Positions 10,001-19,100 of a stretch of 37,696 nt of DNA are shown here, one piece after another. The position numbers and the translations under genes are program-made. Origin of the DNA: an uncultured Clostridia bacterium. Lineage in GTDB: Bacteria; Bacillota; Clostridia; TANB77; CAG-508. The DNA is taken from the NCBI GenBank assembly GCA_934167755.1, contig CAKPLT010000017.1, positions 1 through 37,696 of the forward strand. The letters are read 5' to 3'. Position 1 is the first letter of the stretch; the number at the start of each line of letters is the position of its first letter. Under the pieces are notes generated by a model, which was not told the DNA's origin, made no database searches, and saw only the letters and a program-made list of their open reading frames with translations.

Positions 10001-11388
10001 CTATTCCAAACATTTTTTATGTTTCCTATATTAATTCCTTCTGTTCCTGCTTCTACTATACCCATAATATCTCCGAAAGCACTAGCTTTTTCATCATTCA
10101 TGCCACGTTGTTTTGCTTCATTATAATATTGCTGGCTAGAACTTGCAAAAAGACCAGCTTGTCCAACAACAGGAACAGCAGCAGTTAAAACACTACCTAA
10201 ACCATTTCCTAATACATCTACAGCTTCTTTTCCAAGATTAGAAGTAGCATACTCAATATTCTTTTGTTTTTCTGATTCTATTAAATCCACAGCTTTTTGA
10301 GTATTATCTACTACTTTATCATAATATTCCAATCCCATATATTTTTCAATTGCTTTACTTATTTCATCTAATTGTTCTCCTCTTGTATTAGCATCTGAAT
10401 TATTCATACTTATATTTTCATGTTTATTCAATATATTTTGTATTTCTTCTTTTAAATTTGCTTTTTGTTCTTCTGATAGTTTGGCTAATCCTGTTCCATT
10501 GTTAACTAAATCATCTAATGCTTTTTGCTTTTCTTTATTTATATTATCATATTGATTAGAACCTTGATTCAAGTAATTATTTAATTCATAGTTTCTCATT
10601 AAAAATTCTTGAACCTTAGAATTTGAAGAACCTTTTTCTATTTCTTTTGCTTTTCTATTTGCCCATTGCCAACTTGATGGAGCAGCTTCTATTGTATTTT
10701 CTATAGTATTGCGTAATGTCAATCCAGCATCCACACCGACTCCCGCTAAATTTGCTGCAGCTCTAGTTAAAAAAGAATCACTATTCTTTCCATCTTCAAT
10801 AGCTGTTTTAGCAACACTTCTAATCAAATCATTTTTTGTAGGTAAAACATTTTCAATACTAACTCGTCTTAATTTTTTATCTTTATTTTTTTCTTGAAAC
10901 CAATTATCAGAATCATCTTCTCTAGTAGTTTTTTGTGTACTATTGTAATACCTATTCTGTCTATTATGCAACTTTTGCGCATACTTGTCGGCTTCTTCAA
11001 CACTTTTGAATATTCCTAGGTTTTCACCAGTTTTATAATAATGTTTTATAGCTTCTCTATTAGAAACCTTTTTTCCATTTATTATTGTAGGAACTAATAT
11101 TTCATTTCCATCATCATCACCAAAACTAATAGATTGTTCAGTGCTAATAGATCCATCTCTATTTTTTAGCACCTTTCTATTATTCAAATCAATATTCCCT
11201 TTTCCAAAATATGATTTCTTTCTTCTATCATTGCTACTTCCTGCTGATTCTAAGTCATCTCTAAAATCACTCGCTGTAGGTAAACTATTTTCAGTTTCTC
11301 TTAAATTTACCTTTTTCTTATCTTTTTCCAACTCATCATCATCAGTTATTACGCCTTTTCTTTTTAAACGACTTATTAGTCCACTCAT
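4060..11388 (-). CDS. Giant polyvalent (ejected internal virion) protein with protease, nuclease and ART-like regions
   Basis: 2442 aa, the largest and last late gene. Regions in order: about 60-150, a module common near the start of phage virion proteins (GNIDLNNRKVLKNRDGS, EADKYAQKLH); about 385-560, a Gly/Ala-rich hydrophobic segment (VLTAAVPVVGQAGLFAS) that may meet the membrane; HEVGH at 796-800, a zinc-metallopeptidase motif; about 955-1085, a PBECR-like nuclease region (HKFAKDGFDYRVAYFEDFDG, IYNIG); VYHGT at 1166-1170, opening an ART-like region with FDSNQIK near its end; about 1500-1960, a long helical region with an LPD38-like block (SVGFALNNPIKDVQDAVF); then charged helices to the C-terminus. 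Such proteins are packaged and ejected with the genome. Domain names rest on motif memory; HEVGH and the ART start are the surest. Confidence 0.8.
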   Translation of the reverse strand: MSGLISRLKRKGVITDDDELEKDKKKVNLRETENSLPTASDFRDDLESAGSSNDRRKKSYFGKGNIDLNNRKVLKNRDGSISTEQSISFGDDDGNEILVPTIINGKKVSNREAIKHYYKTGENLGIFKSVEEADKYAQKLHNRQNRYYNSTQKTTREDDSDNWFQEKNKDKKLRRVSIENVLPTKNDLIRSVAKTAIEDGKNSDSFLTRAAANLAGVGVDAGLTLRNTIENTIEAAPSSWQWANRKAKEIEKGSSNSKVQEFLMRNYELNNYLNQGSNQYDNINKEKQKALDDLVNNGTGLAKLSEEQKANLKEEIQNILNKHENISMNNSDANTRGEQLDEISKAIEKYMGLEYYDKVVDNTQKAVDLIESEKQKNIEYATSNLGKEAVDVLGNGLGSVLTAAVPVVGQAGLFASSSQQYYNEAKQRGMNDEKASAFGDIMGIVEAGTEGINIGNIKNVWNSFKTLGKSGAKEIIKSAAEQGAKTETLELLNNLNTGSLKNVIKNLAISSGENYAQEFATEYIQEGVATAIDNKGQWDGILKRANESGVAGALTALIPGLAGSVINIGNGRTSQLETFISDMSNGKISEEQFNMVAKDIAKNSNSNIEDVEEVLKASADAYTEINNQKSKENILPVANKENTNSNKLKEIARQEITNSNLSADEKGQMISALNSLNNVTEADMESIRNTMENTTETESINTISNNNFEYIPSNNIRIDNIRKDASKYLDNSKKSNNLISSIEKIIADKDYNIRLTDDITDTNGNVAGGSITKQDGETIINLNVNSDKAIEFLVTHEVGHAIATNELKTMINDFASKNEDFSTAVESLKKTYDTTEITDEVASDIMGQYLGNQEFLNSLSTQKPSIFKRMYDAIISLANKITGNSNEALFIKDLKNKFQKAYRESEQSNIQEGQTSYFIETDEKNRKYVKADRQVITGNNSTEWQKQTQKYINDEIRQGRDINVITDTGDVLTITKDTAGKAKFRNEVLRADGTKTTMSDKELLTKLTAETHIDELAQISTKKNKLPVPDTKNHKFAKDGFDYRVAYFEDFDGQYYKITMSVGKNGTIDTIYNIGRLDNMTEKRQKNRSKSSVTAQRPLSQMTNEEDSSSINSITSSNENVNTPKYYIQESKKYTQDNKDRQLSKEQQEYFKDSKVRDEKGNLLEVYHGTTFGRFNTFEESMLGTTSNALDSSLGFHFTDNQDLGTMFSDIENIKESGMRTGKVSEVKRNYLNMNKPFDIFEAANNNKMANDIYYALTGKDTTDISDAKEMISYTLQNRDGIRNFKDELATTKGAKERLIERGYDGLIFPIQETDILELKEQGYKNFKGKEYVVFDSNQIKNVDNTKPTNNPDIRYSKNNQEWQSYLEDNFKSEGTKTYFNEIRNSEKSSINLSEKVNKQEDIGNKLSKYRSDEQISKDKSISDLDAIRESSKKVETPDLLTMEKVEKNLNNNGIYKSPTIDYISRKRSKEKLTAKEIKDTLAQRFVNKGHYIDKLAKQTGNKNLTFLYDRTMNTFNEAQISIGDNQVNSKGEVVGKSLIDVFKPSVDSGLDLKFEDYLLNRHNISRYAYEKGLYGNEISAADSSEIVSKYEEKYPQFKKWAKDVYKYNDNNLKDLVSNGMISQNLYDKLKDLYGDYVPTFRDITNNISEYIDDTVGSNPIKKATQSDKSILSVKESIAEQTLMQKKAIRMNNLGIELYKTLGKDSTILDGIKVDPVAMQTLSGDVIEKAADGSNVFTIFKDGEMIQFKISDELYSAFSKDTVQNRINNNKTIKALLTPVEKISKAQRELLTTYSVGFALNNPIKDVQDAVFNSKYGGLTFAKNYTKALYNIGTDGSWYQSFKNNGGTANTYFDYSKGLLPTNSKNPIKKFANKIKDINEVLEQAPRLAEYISTIENKGSVDEALYNAAEITTNFKRGGDITKAANKYGTNFLNASVQGLDKVYRNITGQNGVKGYANLLTKAALYQIVPAIVNGLVFKDDKDYEDLQEYTKDNYYLFKMGDGKFFRIPKGRVSAVVGGIARRSLETVEGKNVDWKSIVDTTINQLAPNNPLTDNVVAPLVQAKNNKSWFGGDIVNTRLQKLPVAEQFDESTDKLSKWLGEKLNLSPKKINYVLDQYSGGIGDVLLPKLTPQAENNILEDKFTTDAVMKNKNVSKFYSELQELEIQNNSSKATDEDKLKYQYISNVSKTMSDFYKQKREIQNSSISDKEKKEKVRDVQKQINELAEGTLKGLEDDINIKGTTADLSGTQYYKQNGTWKMLSDKDNEKTQNINLTVFSDYKNKLYDLSQKKKQDEESIKAADKIQILLNSKYSNKDKEELYKNYIGTSDKLYDIMKNTGIDIDEYLKYKTQEFEANKKDNGTTKGKTISGSRKKKVYNYINNMNITYQQKLVLLGTEYKLSSSKERTDLATYVNDLDLSKKEKMKIYEKLKGFTVYKNGNIKW

Positions 11389-11400
11389 AGATTTCCTCCT

Positions 11401-12528
11401 CTATTTAATTTTCATTAAATAATCATATTCACCTTGTGTTATATTTCCCAACTTCAATTGTCCAGTTAAAAGTCTTTGCCTGTTGGTTGAATTAGCAGAT
11501 GTTCCTGAGATAATTTTTGAAATATTATTATCTAAAGAATATTCTGCTATATCAAAACCTTTGCTAGAACTATTATTATTAGATGTACCATTACTTACCT
11601 TTTTAGTAGTAGTATTAGTTACTTTTAATTTACCTGTAGAACTTTTTGATTTTTTTGACCTACTTCTACTAGCCGCTTTTTTTTTTGATAAATTATATGT
11701 CTTTAACCATTGACTATCTGCAACTTTATCTCTTTCAACTTGATAATTATAATCTCTTTGATCAATTTTCTTCTGATAGTCAAAATTAGTAAAGTTCATG
11801 TAATTATTTAATGCGTCTTGATATCGTGAATATGCTAATTCATTTCCATACTTTTGTAGCTCTAACCTTGAATTATCAATATCTGCTAATAATTGATTTT
11901 TTTGTATTTCATACTGAGTATTAGTATCATTTACTTGTTTGTTTATATCATTTATAGATTTATCTCTGCTAGTCTGTAATGTTGCTAAATTATTACCATA
12001 ACTATTCTCTAAATTAGAATATGCACTATTAACAACTCCTGTAGTATTTAAGCCAGATTGTGATAATTGTTGTTGTACATTTTTTTGTCCAAGCATTTTA
12101 TTAATATATGCTTGTCTTGCATTATTATTATATGTTTCAAGTACATCATCTTTTTGTGAATTAATCTTGCTTACTGCTAATTCTTGTTGGCCAGCTAGAG
12201 CATCTTGTCTGACCTTAGCAATTTTTTCATATTGATCTAATAAATTTTGAGTTTCATTACTTGTACCTGCTGTTTGTGATTTTGCATACGCATCAGCTAG
12301 TTGTTGTGTAGTTTGATTAGAACTTCCACCACCAGAATTATTACTACTAGAACCGCTTGAAGAACTCCTTGAACTTGAAGAACCAGGGATATTTAATGTT
12401 CTACCAGCATAAATTAAATTTGCATTTTTAATACTTTTATTTGCACTCATCAATGCACCAACTGAAGTTCCATACTTTTTAGCGATACCACTTAGAGTAT
12501 CGCCTTTCTTTATTTTATATGTTGCCAT
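11401..12528 (-). CDS. LysM-containing virion structural / ejection protein
   Basis: 375 aa. Residues 3-48 form a LysM peptidoglycan-binding domain (YKIKKGDTLSGIAKKYGTS, ending YAGRTLNIP). A Ser/Gly-rich linker follows at about 50-75, then a long helical region (about 80-275) containing RQAYINKMLGQKN and GLNTTGVVNSAYSNLENSYG. This pattern recurs in short-tailed Firmicute phages beside the polyvalent protein. A basic Ser/Lys stretch precedes a short C-terminal domain. It lies 12 bases upstream of the giant gene. The likely role is an internal or tail-associated protein that anchors to the wall during ejection; a pure lysis role is less likely, as no catalytic domain is seen. Confidence 0.75.
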   Translation of the reverse strand: MATYKIKKGDTLSGIAKKYGTSVGALMSANKSIKNANLIYAGRTLNIPGSSSSRSSSSGSSSNNSGGGSSNQTTQQLADAYAKSQTAGTSNETQNLLDQYEKIAKVRQDALAGQQELAVSKINSQKDDVLETYNNNARQAYINKMLGQKNVQQQLSQSGLNTTGVVNSAYSNLENSYGNNLATLQTSRDKSINDINKQVNDTNTQYEIQKNQLLADIDNSRLELQKYGNELAYSRYQDALNNYMNFTNFDYQKKIDQRDYNYQVERDKVADSQWLKTYNLSKKKAASRSRSKKSKSSTGKLKVTNTTTKKVSNGTSNNNSSSKGFDIAEYSLDNNISKIISGTSANSTNRQRLLTGQLKLGNITQGEYDYLMKIK

Positions 12529-12541
12529 AATTACCTCCTAA

Positions 12542-13813
12542 TTATTTCAAATATTTCTTCGCTACATAACCAGTATATTTTCCATATTTAACCTTACTCC
12601 AAACATATCCATTTTTAGTTGTATAGTTTGGAGATAATACTGTTACTTTTTTATTGTAAGGTATTGTTAATATCTTCTTTCCATTTGCAGTTTTTCTTAG
12701 TACTAATCCTTTTTTAGCACCTACTTTTTTTGTTGAAGTTATCGTTGTATTAATTTTCTTTGTGTAATCTAAACATATCCAGCCTTTAGATGTTTTACCC
12801 CAATTTCCTGATTTTGCTGTTATTGTTACTGTAGTATTATAAGAATACTTGCCCACTTTACTATATTTAGTTGATGCACCTTTTCTTATATTTAATCCTA
12901 CTCTTGCTGTTACTTTTACTTTATAATTTACACTTTTTGTAGTTGTATTACTTTTTGTTTCTACTATCTTGGTTTCATTTACTTTGCCATCATTTCTTGT
13001 ATTTTTATAACAGTAGAAATGTTGTGCATTAGCATATTTTTTGAAGTTTTCTTTTGATACATATACTGTATTACCGTCGACTTTTACATTAGCTTTTTTT
13101 CTTGTAGATGTATTAAACTTACCACTATATAAATATGGATCATATATCTTTAATGTGTCTCCATCTATTCCAACTATTGCTATAAAATGTCCCCTGTATG
13201 TGAATAATCCATTTCTGCATATTGCTATTACATAGTTATTATCTTCTAGTTTGTCTATCATTGTATTAAAGTTAGATGTTTCTTTTAACTCTATATTAAA
13301 TACATCTGCAGTCCATTTCATTGCAGCCCAATATGTACCAGCATTTGCTGAACGATAGCCGTATTTTACGTATAAATTGGCCATAGTTGTAGGTAATACT
13401 TCTCCTTTAATACTAGATACAACCATTGCAGCAGCTGTTGGACCACAACCACTATTTAATATATTGTTGTTTCCGTATTTATAGTTAGCCCATCTCTTAT
13501 CAGCTTGAGAATAGTAGGTTAATCCTTTGTATGCTCCAACTTTTACATCGGGTGTTTTATCTGATCCATTGTAAGCAACTTCTCCCAACTCCTCAAAAGT
13601 TTGGTTTTCAAGATTAGCCTCTTGAACTTCTGTAGCTTCTTCATCTTCTTGTGATAATTCAACTATTTCTACATTTTCTACAATTTTTGTTATTGTTTCT
13701 ACTCCATCGGATATTTTATTTACATCCTCATCAGTATAATTAAATCCAAATATTCCTGCTAATACTGCTAAAATTATAGTAACACTTGCAACTATTATTT
13801 TTCTTTTATCCAT
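12542..13813 (-). CDS. Membrane-anchored C39-like cysteine peptidase with two SH3 domains (lysin)
   Basis: 423 aa. A signal-anchor helix lies at 5-25 (IIVASVTIILAVLAGIFGF), followed by an acidic spacer to about 90. Residues about 95-270 form a C39-like papain-fold peptidase: C123 in SGCGPTAAAM, H209 in RGHFIAI, and D225 in KIYDPY as a triad candidate. Two bacterial SH3 wall-binding domains follow at about 298-354 (GLNIRKGAS, GWICLDY) and 362-423 (GLVLRKTA, GYVAKKYLK). It should cut peptide bonds in peptidoglycan at the membrane/wall face. It sits just after the XhlA-like gene, a lysis context. The non-cleaved anchor recalls SAR endolysins. A virion-associated hydrolase is the alternative. Confidence 0.85.
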   Translation of the reverse strand: MDKRKIIVASVTIILAVLAGIFGFNYTDEDVNKISDGVETITKIVENVEIVELSQEDEEATEVQEANLENQTFEELGEVAYNGSDKTPDVKVGAYKGLTYYSQADKRWANYKYGNNNILNSGCGPTAAAMVVSSIKGEVLPTTMANLYVKYGYRSANAGTYWAAMKWTADVFNIELKETSNFNTMIDKLEDNNYVIAICRNGLFTYRGHFIAIVGIDGDTLKIYDPYLYSGKFNTSTRKKANVKVDGNTVYVSKENFKKYANAQHFYCYKNTRNDGKVNETKIVETKSNTTTKSVNYKVKVTARVGLNIRKGASTKYSKVGKYSYNTTVTITAKSGNWGKTSKGWICLDYTKKINTTITSTKKVGAKKGLVLRKTANGKKILTIPYNKKVTVLSPNYTTKNGYVWSKVKYGKYTGYVAKKYLK

Positions 13814-13827
13814 TTTATTTTTCCTCC

Positions 13828-14115
13828 TTATTTTAAACCTAATTTAAAAAGAGCAAATGCTAGTATTGCATAGAATAAATAATCTATTAATTTATCCCAT
13901 TTCATACCCTTTTGCTCTTTTCCTTTTTGTATATCTTCTTTTATCTCTGTCACATTGCTTTCTACATTGCTCATTCTATAGTCCATCTTTTCCATAATAG
14001 CATAGGTGTTTTTTAGTTCTTCTATTTCTTTATCATGCTCATTTAATCTTTTTGTATTAGATTTTTCTCTTTCCTCTAAATGAGCTATTTTTTCAATAAT
14101 GCTTGTATCATTCAT
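13828..14115 (-). CDS. XhlA-like (hemolysin XhlA family) holin-associated protein
   Basis: 95 aa. Residues about 5-70 form a charged coiled coil (HLEEREKSNTKRLNEHDKEI) and the C-terminus is one membrane helix (LIDYLFYAILAFALFKLG) ending LK. This layout and length match the XhlA family, which works with holins in Bacillus and Clostridium phages. It lies 14 bases upstream of the lysin gene. No separate canonical holin is seen, so it may itself permeabilise or help target the lysin. Confidence 0.75.
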   Translation of the reverse strand: MNDTSIIEKIAHLEEREKSNTKRLNEHDKEIEELKNTYAIMEKMDYRMSNVESNVTEIKEDIQKGKEQKGMKWDKLIDYLFYAILAFALFKLGLK

Positions 14116-14127
14116 TTTTATTCCTCT

Positions 14128-14418
14128 CTAGCAATCTTCTGCTCCTTTAAATTCATCTAAAGTTTTCAAATAATCATAAACCTGCTCAGTCGAATAATTA
14201 TCTTTATACTCTTGTTCTTTTCTCCACTCCTTAGTAAATACTAATAATGGAAGTCCAGCGTCTGGTTCAAAATCTTTCTCTTTTTTTCTTTGAGTATCAT
14301 CTAAATATGACATAACATATATCAGAATAACTTGATTGATTCTAATATCTATTTTTTCCACTCTATGATATTTAACAACTATACCGTTTTCCAAAACTAT
14401 ATCTTTCTTTAATGCCAT
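14128..14418 (-). CDS. Small tail-module protein, unknown function
   Basis: 96 aa, soluble, with mixed beta and helical character, and no signal peptide or known motif. It lies between the DUF859 protein and the XhlA-like protein, where many Firmicute phages carry a similarly sized hypothetical protein. AAAGGAG precedes ATG 14418. A structural or chaperone role is possible, but nothing in the sequence proves it. Confidence 0.7.
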   Translation of the reverse strand: MALKKDIVLENGIVVKYHRVEKIDIRINQVILIYVMSYLDDTQRKKEKDFEPDAGLPLLVFTKEWRKEQEYKDNYSTEQVYDYLKTLDEFKGAEDC

Positions 14419-14443
14419 TTTTCTTCTCCTTTCTATACAAAAT

Positions 14444-16183
14444 TTACACGCCTATAATATATCTTAATACATAATCGCTATTATTATAAGTAATTCCATT
14501 TGAAATTGATTGTTGATTTTTATCATTTCCTTCAATTCTATCATCATATATGTACAAATATTTGTATCCTGATATTCCTTCTAATCCACCCATTGTAATT
14601 AATTCTCCAGTACCATTAAATAGTCTTGCTTTTTCTTTTGGAATAAAACGACATGTTGTGTTCCAATTTTGAGGCTTTCCATTTGAATATGCACAAAAAA
14701 CTAAAACAATTCCATTTGTTTGCTCTGAAATTTTTTCTGATAAATAAGCTTTTTGCGAACTATTCATGTACATATAATTATCCCATAAAATTTTTTGTTT
14801 TTTAATTAAAACCTCATTTATTTTACCATTTTCAGTAATATCTCCATTAATTACAATATCATCTTTTCCTATATCTATTAAAGGTATACCTCTTGAAACT
14901 ATTGATGTTTGTGTTATTGTGCTTACTTTATCAGTAGCAACAAATTCAAATTCATATTCATTATTAAAATTATATGTACTACCTAAATTTCCAGATATTA
15001 AAAATGTATTTCCAGACTTTGTTGGATTTAAATTAATATAGCTTCCCCATGTCCCACCAGAAATTCTACTTCTAAATTTTAATGCTAATGTATTTGAAAC
15101 ACTTCCAAAACTTGCATTAAAATAGTTTCCCTTTAGAGATATATTTACAGTATTAGATGTTGTATTAGGCCTTGATAACTCTAAACTAGTAATTGCCAAT
15201 TTAATATAGTCAACTATTTCTTTTTTTACTGTAGTAGAAGATGTAAAGCCTCTGCTGTCCGTACATGACACATCAAAATTACCACTTTCTATTTCTGTTA
15301 TATTTGAAGTAGCAGTACTTGCCGATTTACCTGCACAAACCGTTTTATAACTTGAAATACTCGAACTATTTTTAGCTGTTGCATTAATTACTACCTTAGC
15401 AGTAGATTTATATTTTATTAATTTATTTTTATTTCCAGTTAGAGCGATAGTTGTTGCATTAACATCTTCTACCGTTGCTGAAATTGTAGGTTCCGAATTT
15501 GATACGAAAGCATTAAATCTACATGTGGATGAACCAATATAAGTAGAACCATCATAAGTTTCACATTTTATAGTCCCAGATGCACTTTTTGAATTTGGAA
15601 TCTTAGCAAAAAAACTTGTAGGTAATGTCCATCCAATAGAAGTACTACTAGTCTTTGTCGCTATTGTACCTGTTAATCCTTGAAAATTATATGTGATTGT
15701 ATGGCTAAAAGAAGAACTAGCTCTATTAATATTAACGGTTACCGAACTTCCTATATTTCCATCTGTACATGTTACACTACTTTCTCTTGGAATTGTAGGT
15801 AATGTCCAACTTCTGCTAATACTTCCACCACGTAATGAAGAAACACCCTTTATAGAAAAACTACCTGCCAAGTCCACACTTAGTTCTCCTCTAGAGTTAT
15901 GATATACATTGCCTGTCCAACTTGCCATACTAACAGTTTTTTTATTTCTAAAATCCATCGAAATATTTTTAGAAACTTTTGTTGCGCCTTCTACTGATAA
16001 ACTTACGGGATTTACAGCACTAGTATTATATGCTTTATATGATGTACTATCAGATTTACCATACATTGAAACCGTTATATTAGAACAATTATTTTTATAA
16101 TCCTGGCTATTTAAACTATACTCTAGATATAGCGTATAGTGACTTCCGTATGTTCCATTACATTTTTCACTTACTGTTGCCAT
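14444..16183 (-). CDS. DUF859-family phage minor structural protein
   Basis: 579 aa, rich in Ser, Thr and Asn, and predicted all-beta. The N-terminus (YGSHYTLYLEYSLNSQDY), the internal RSWTLPTIPRES block and the Ig-like repeats match the DUF859 family, found in receptor-binding and tail-tip proteins of Gram-positive phages. The C-terminal 120 residues form a separate domain ending in YVLRYIIGV. It follows the tail-fibre gene by 3 bases, so it probably forms part of the same adhesion device. Confidence 0.85.
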   Translation of the reverse strand: MATVSEKCNGTYGSHYTLYLEYSLNSQDYKNNCSNITVSMYGKSDSTSYKAYNTSAVNPVSLSVEGATKVSKNISMDFRNKKTVSMASWTGNVYHNSRGELSVDLAGSFSIKGVSSLRGGSISRSWTLPTIPRESSVTCTDGNIGSSVTVNINRASSSFSHTITYNFQGLTGTIATKTSSTSIGWTLPTSFFAKIPNSKSASGTIKCETYDGSTYIGSSTCRFNAFVSNSEPTISATVEDVNATTIALTGNKNKLIKYKSTAKVVINATAKNSSSISSYKTVCAGKSASTATSNITEIESGNFDVSCTDSRGFTSSTTVKKEIVDYIKLAITSLELSRPNTTSNTVNISLKGNYFNASFGSVSNTLALKFRSRISGGTWGSYINLNPTKSGNTFLISGNLGSTYNFNNEYEFEFVATDKVSTITQTSIVSRGIPLIDIGKDDIVINGDITENGKINEVLIKKQKILWDNYMYMNSSQKAYLSEKISEQTNGIVLVFCAYSNGKPQNWNTTCRFIPKEKARLFNGTGELITMGGLEGISGYKYLYIYDDRIEGNDKNQQSISNGITYNNSDYVLRYIIGV

Positions 16184-16186
16184 ATT

Positions 16187-19100
16187 TTACCCTCCAATCC
16201 AATGAATGTGCGTTCTTTTTTTGCCGTTTACTTCCACACTTAAAATTTTTAAATTTCCTATCTGTGCCTCGTTTTGAACTGTTAGATTGTACATTCTTGC
16301 ACCATCTTTGGTATATGAAGCAATTTCTTTCTCATAAGATTTTAAATAAACACCAGTATCATCCAATAATGAATTAAATTCACTACCCTTAGAAACCTTT
16401 ATTCCTTCTTCATCTATTTCTACTAATGTATTCTTTAAATTCTTTATTCCTTCATTATTTATAGTATCTATTTGTATCTGTAAACCTGTAGATGTTAATT
16501 CCATTGAAGCTTGTTGCTTCTTTATCACATTAATATCTTCTTTTAAATTTTCAGTTTTACTTTCTATTTGTTCTGTAGTCAAATAATCATTTTCAAGCTT
16601 TGTTTTAGTTTCATCTATAGAATTCTTCATGTTGTTTAATTCATGGTCTATGTCTTCAGTAAATTTATACCACTGATAATCTTCAAAATTTGTGCTATCA
16701 GCTTTATTAAAATCTACATATTGCCCTACATATGCACTGGGTTTTTCGCCTAATTCATATTCATCCTCAGCTGGTGTAAATGTTGTTCCGTCTTCAGAAT
16801 ATTTTATATGTAAATATGATGTTCTTCCATCAACACCTGCTTGTCCAGCTGAACCATTCTTCCCATCTGCACCTTTTATATTGCTCCATGTATATGCTGC
16901 GTATGATGTTGGAGCTGTTGAACTGCTTGTACTAGCCACTCCCATATATTTTGTATTGGCAGTTGGTGCTGTTGTCATTGGATTTCCTGTTGAATTTTCT
17001 GAATATCTAACATAAAAATATGATGATTTTCCTTTTATATTTGTTCCATCTGGTACTGGTCTACTATCTAGAGGTTCAACTGTTTGTGAGTAATTTCCAC
17101 TTGTCCATGCATATCCAGTAGGTCTTGGTGTCCAAGTACATACATAATCAGTTTTTACATAATACTTTCCTCCACCTCTTAAATATAAAACAGGTGTTGA
17201 AGAATACCCCATTTGTTTAAAACTTGCTGGAGAAACAGAACAAAAACTAAATGTGTCTGCATAGATAATAGATTCTCCAGATGTAGTTCCCCATCCACTA
17301 CCAATCGCAGATACATCTAAATTTACTGAAAAACCTCTAGTATGTGTACTCCAAATTGGTTTTACCCCACTATTTAAAGCCACATATAATAGAATACGGT
17401 TGTATGAGCTTGCTGGCAACGGAGTACCTGTTACTGGGTACCACTTATTTACATCATATGTATCTGATGATAAATCAATAGTTGCACTACTTCTCCAATA
17501 GCTAACTCCATCATTACCATTTTTTCCACTAGCACCTGTTTCTCCTTTTTCACCTTTTGGAGCCAGAACAAGCGTTATTTTCTTTTTTATACTATAGTTA
17601 GAATATGAAAAATTAATTTCTACTTCATTTATTTCATTTGATATTGATGTATCCTTATTGGTACTTATTTTTATTCTGCTATTTTCTATACTCATTGAAA
17701 ATCCAGATATAGTACTAAGAATTTCAACTTTAGGTGTAATCTGTTTTCCTTTAAAATATGAATAATATCCAATATAATAATTACTACTTTCTGTTGGCTT
17801 TTTTAATGTATCTACAGGAATAACTAAATTATATAAATCCAAATCTGTACTGAAATATTCAATTGAACTCTCTAAATCCTCTACTTTTGTTGTAGTTTCT
17901 GATACTTTTGCTGAAATTTTATCATTTTCAACTGATAAATCTGCTAAATTAGTCTTTATCGTACTAATATTTTTTAAAACACCATTTATTCCATTTGCCA
18001 ATACTGGAACGGTATAACTAATGCTATTATCAGTCCAAGTTATTTGTGATCTTGTCCATATATAATAACCATCTTTCCATTCATCTTGAGTATCTTTCCA
18101 AGAGCCACCTGTCTGCGTAGTACTTGAAGTAGATAAGTAATATTGATCTACAATGTTTTTTACTCCTATTCCAGTATCTCCTGTTTCTCCTTTGTTACCT
18201 TTTATTTTTGACCATTTATAACTTGAGACTGATGTAGGATCATCTATAGTAAAATCAACACATTGACCAATATAATCTCCTACATCCTCGCCAGAATTGC
18301 CTGTAAAAGTTTTTCCGTTATCATTACTATATTTGATATGTAAATAAGATGTATCTCCATTTATTCCATTTTTTCCTGGAATACCTTGTTCACCTTGTTT
18401 ACCATCATTTCCAAAAAATTGTGACCACGTATATTTTGATGGATCCTCTGAATCTTCTTGTATATAATCAACATATGTTCCAATATACTTTGAAGGTATT
18501 TCTGATATTTGCGAAGCAGATGTTGGATTGCTCATGTCGGAATATTTAATATGAAAATAGCTTGTTTTACCATCTGTACCAATATTTCCAGGTATACCTT
18601 GCTCGCCTTTTTCTCCCTTTTCTCCTCTTGCACCAGAAATACAAATTGGATCAGACTGAATGATCTTATCATCTTCATAAATAGTTAAAGTTTTTTGCCA
18701 CATATATTTTCCATTCTCCCATTTAGGAGATATCGTTGACCAACCACTTATAGGAGCTACCGTTTCAGATGTTCCTAAAGCATACATTACATCAACACCT
18801 TTAACCTTCTCTTTAAGCTTTGAACTGACAGTAGTTATTGTCTTAGTGTTTTCAGAAACTTTTAAATCAATTTTTCCTAAATCACTTTCGATACTTGTAA
18901 CTCTTTCAGTAGTTTCTGTAGTTGTTTCCTCCAATTCATCAATTCTAGTATCATAAACTGCAACCCAATTAGTACCGTTATATCTATACAGTTTGTTATC
19001 ATTAGCCAAATCAATCCATAAATCCCCTACACCAAGATCTTTTGTTGGTGCTTCTTTAGAATAAAAACTTTGAATTTTGCCATCTGCAACTAATCTTGCT

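Noticed and set aside
16692..17015. Rightward frame inside the tail-fibre gene
   Set aside because: A shadow of the strongly supported leftward gene; no ribosome site or family likeness. The same holds for the other rightward frames inside late genes.
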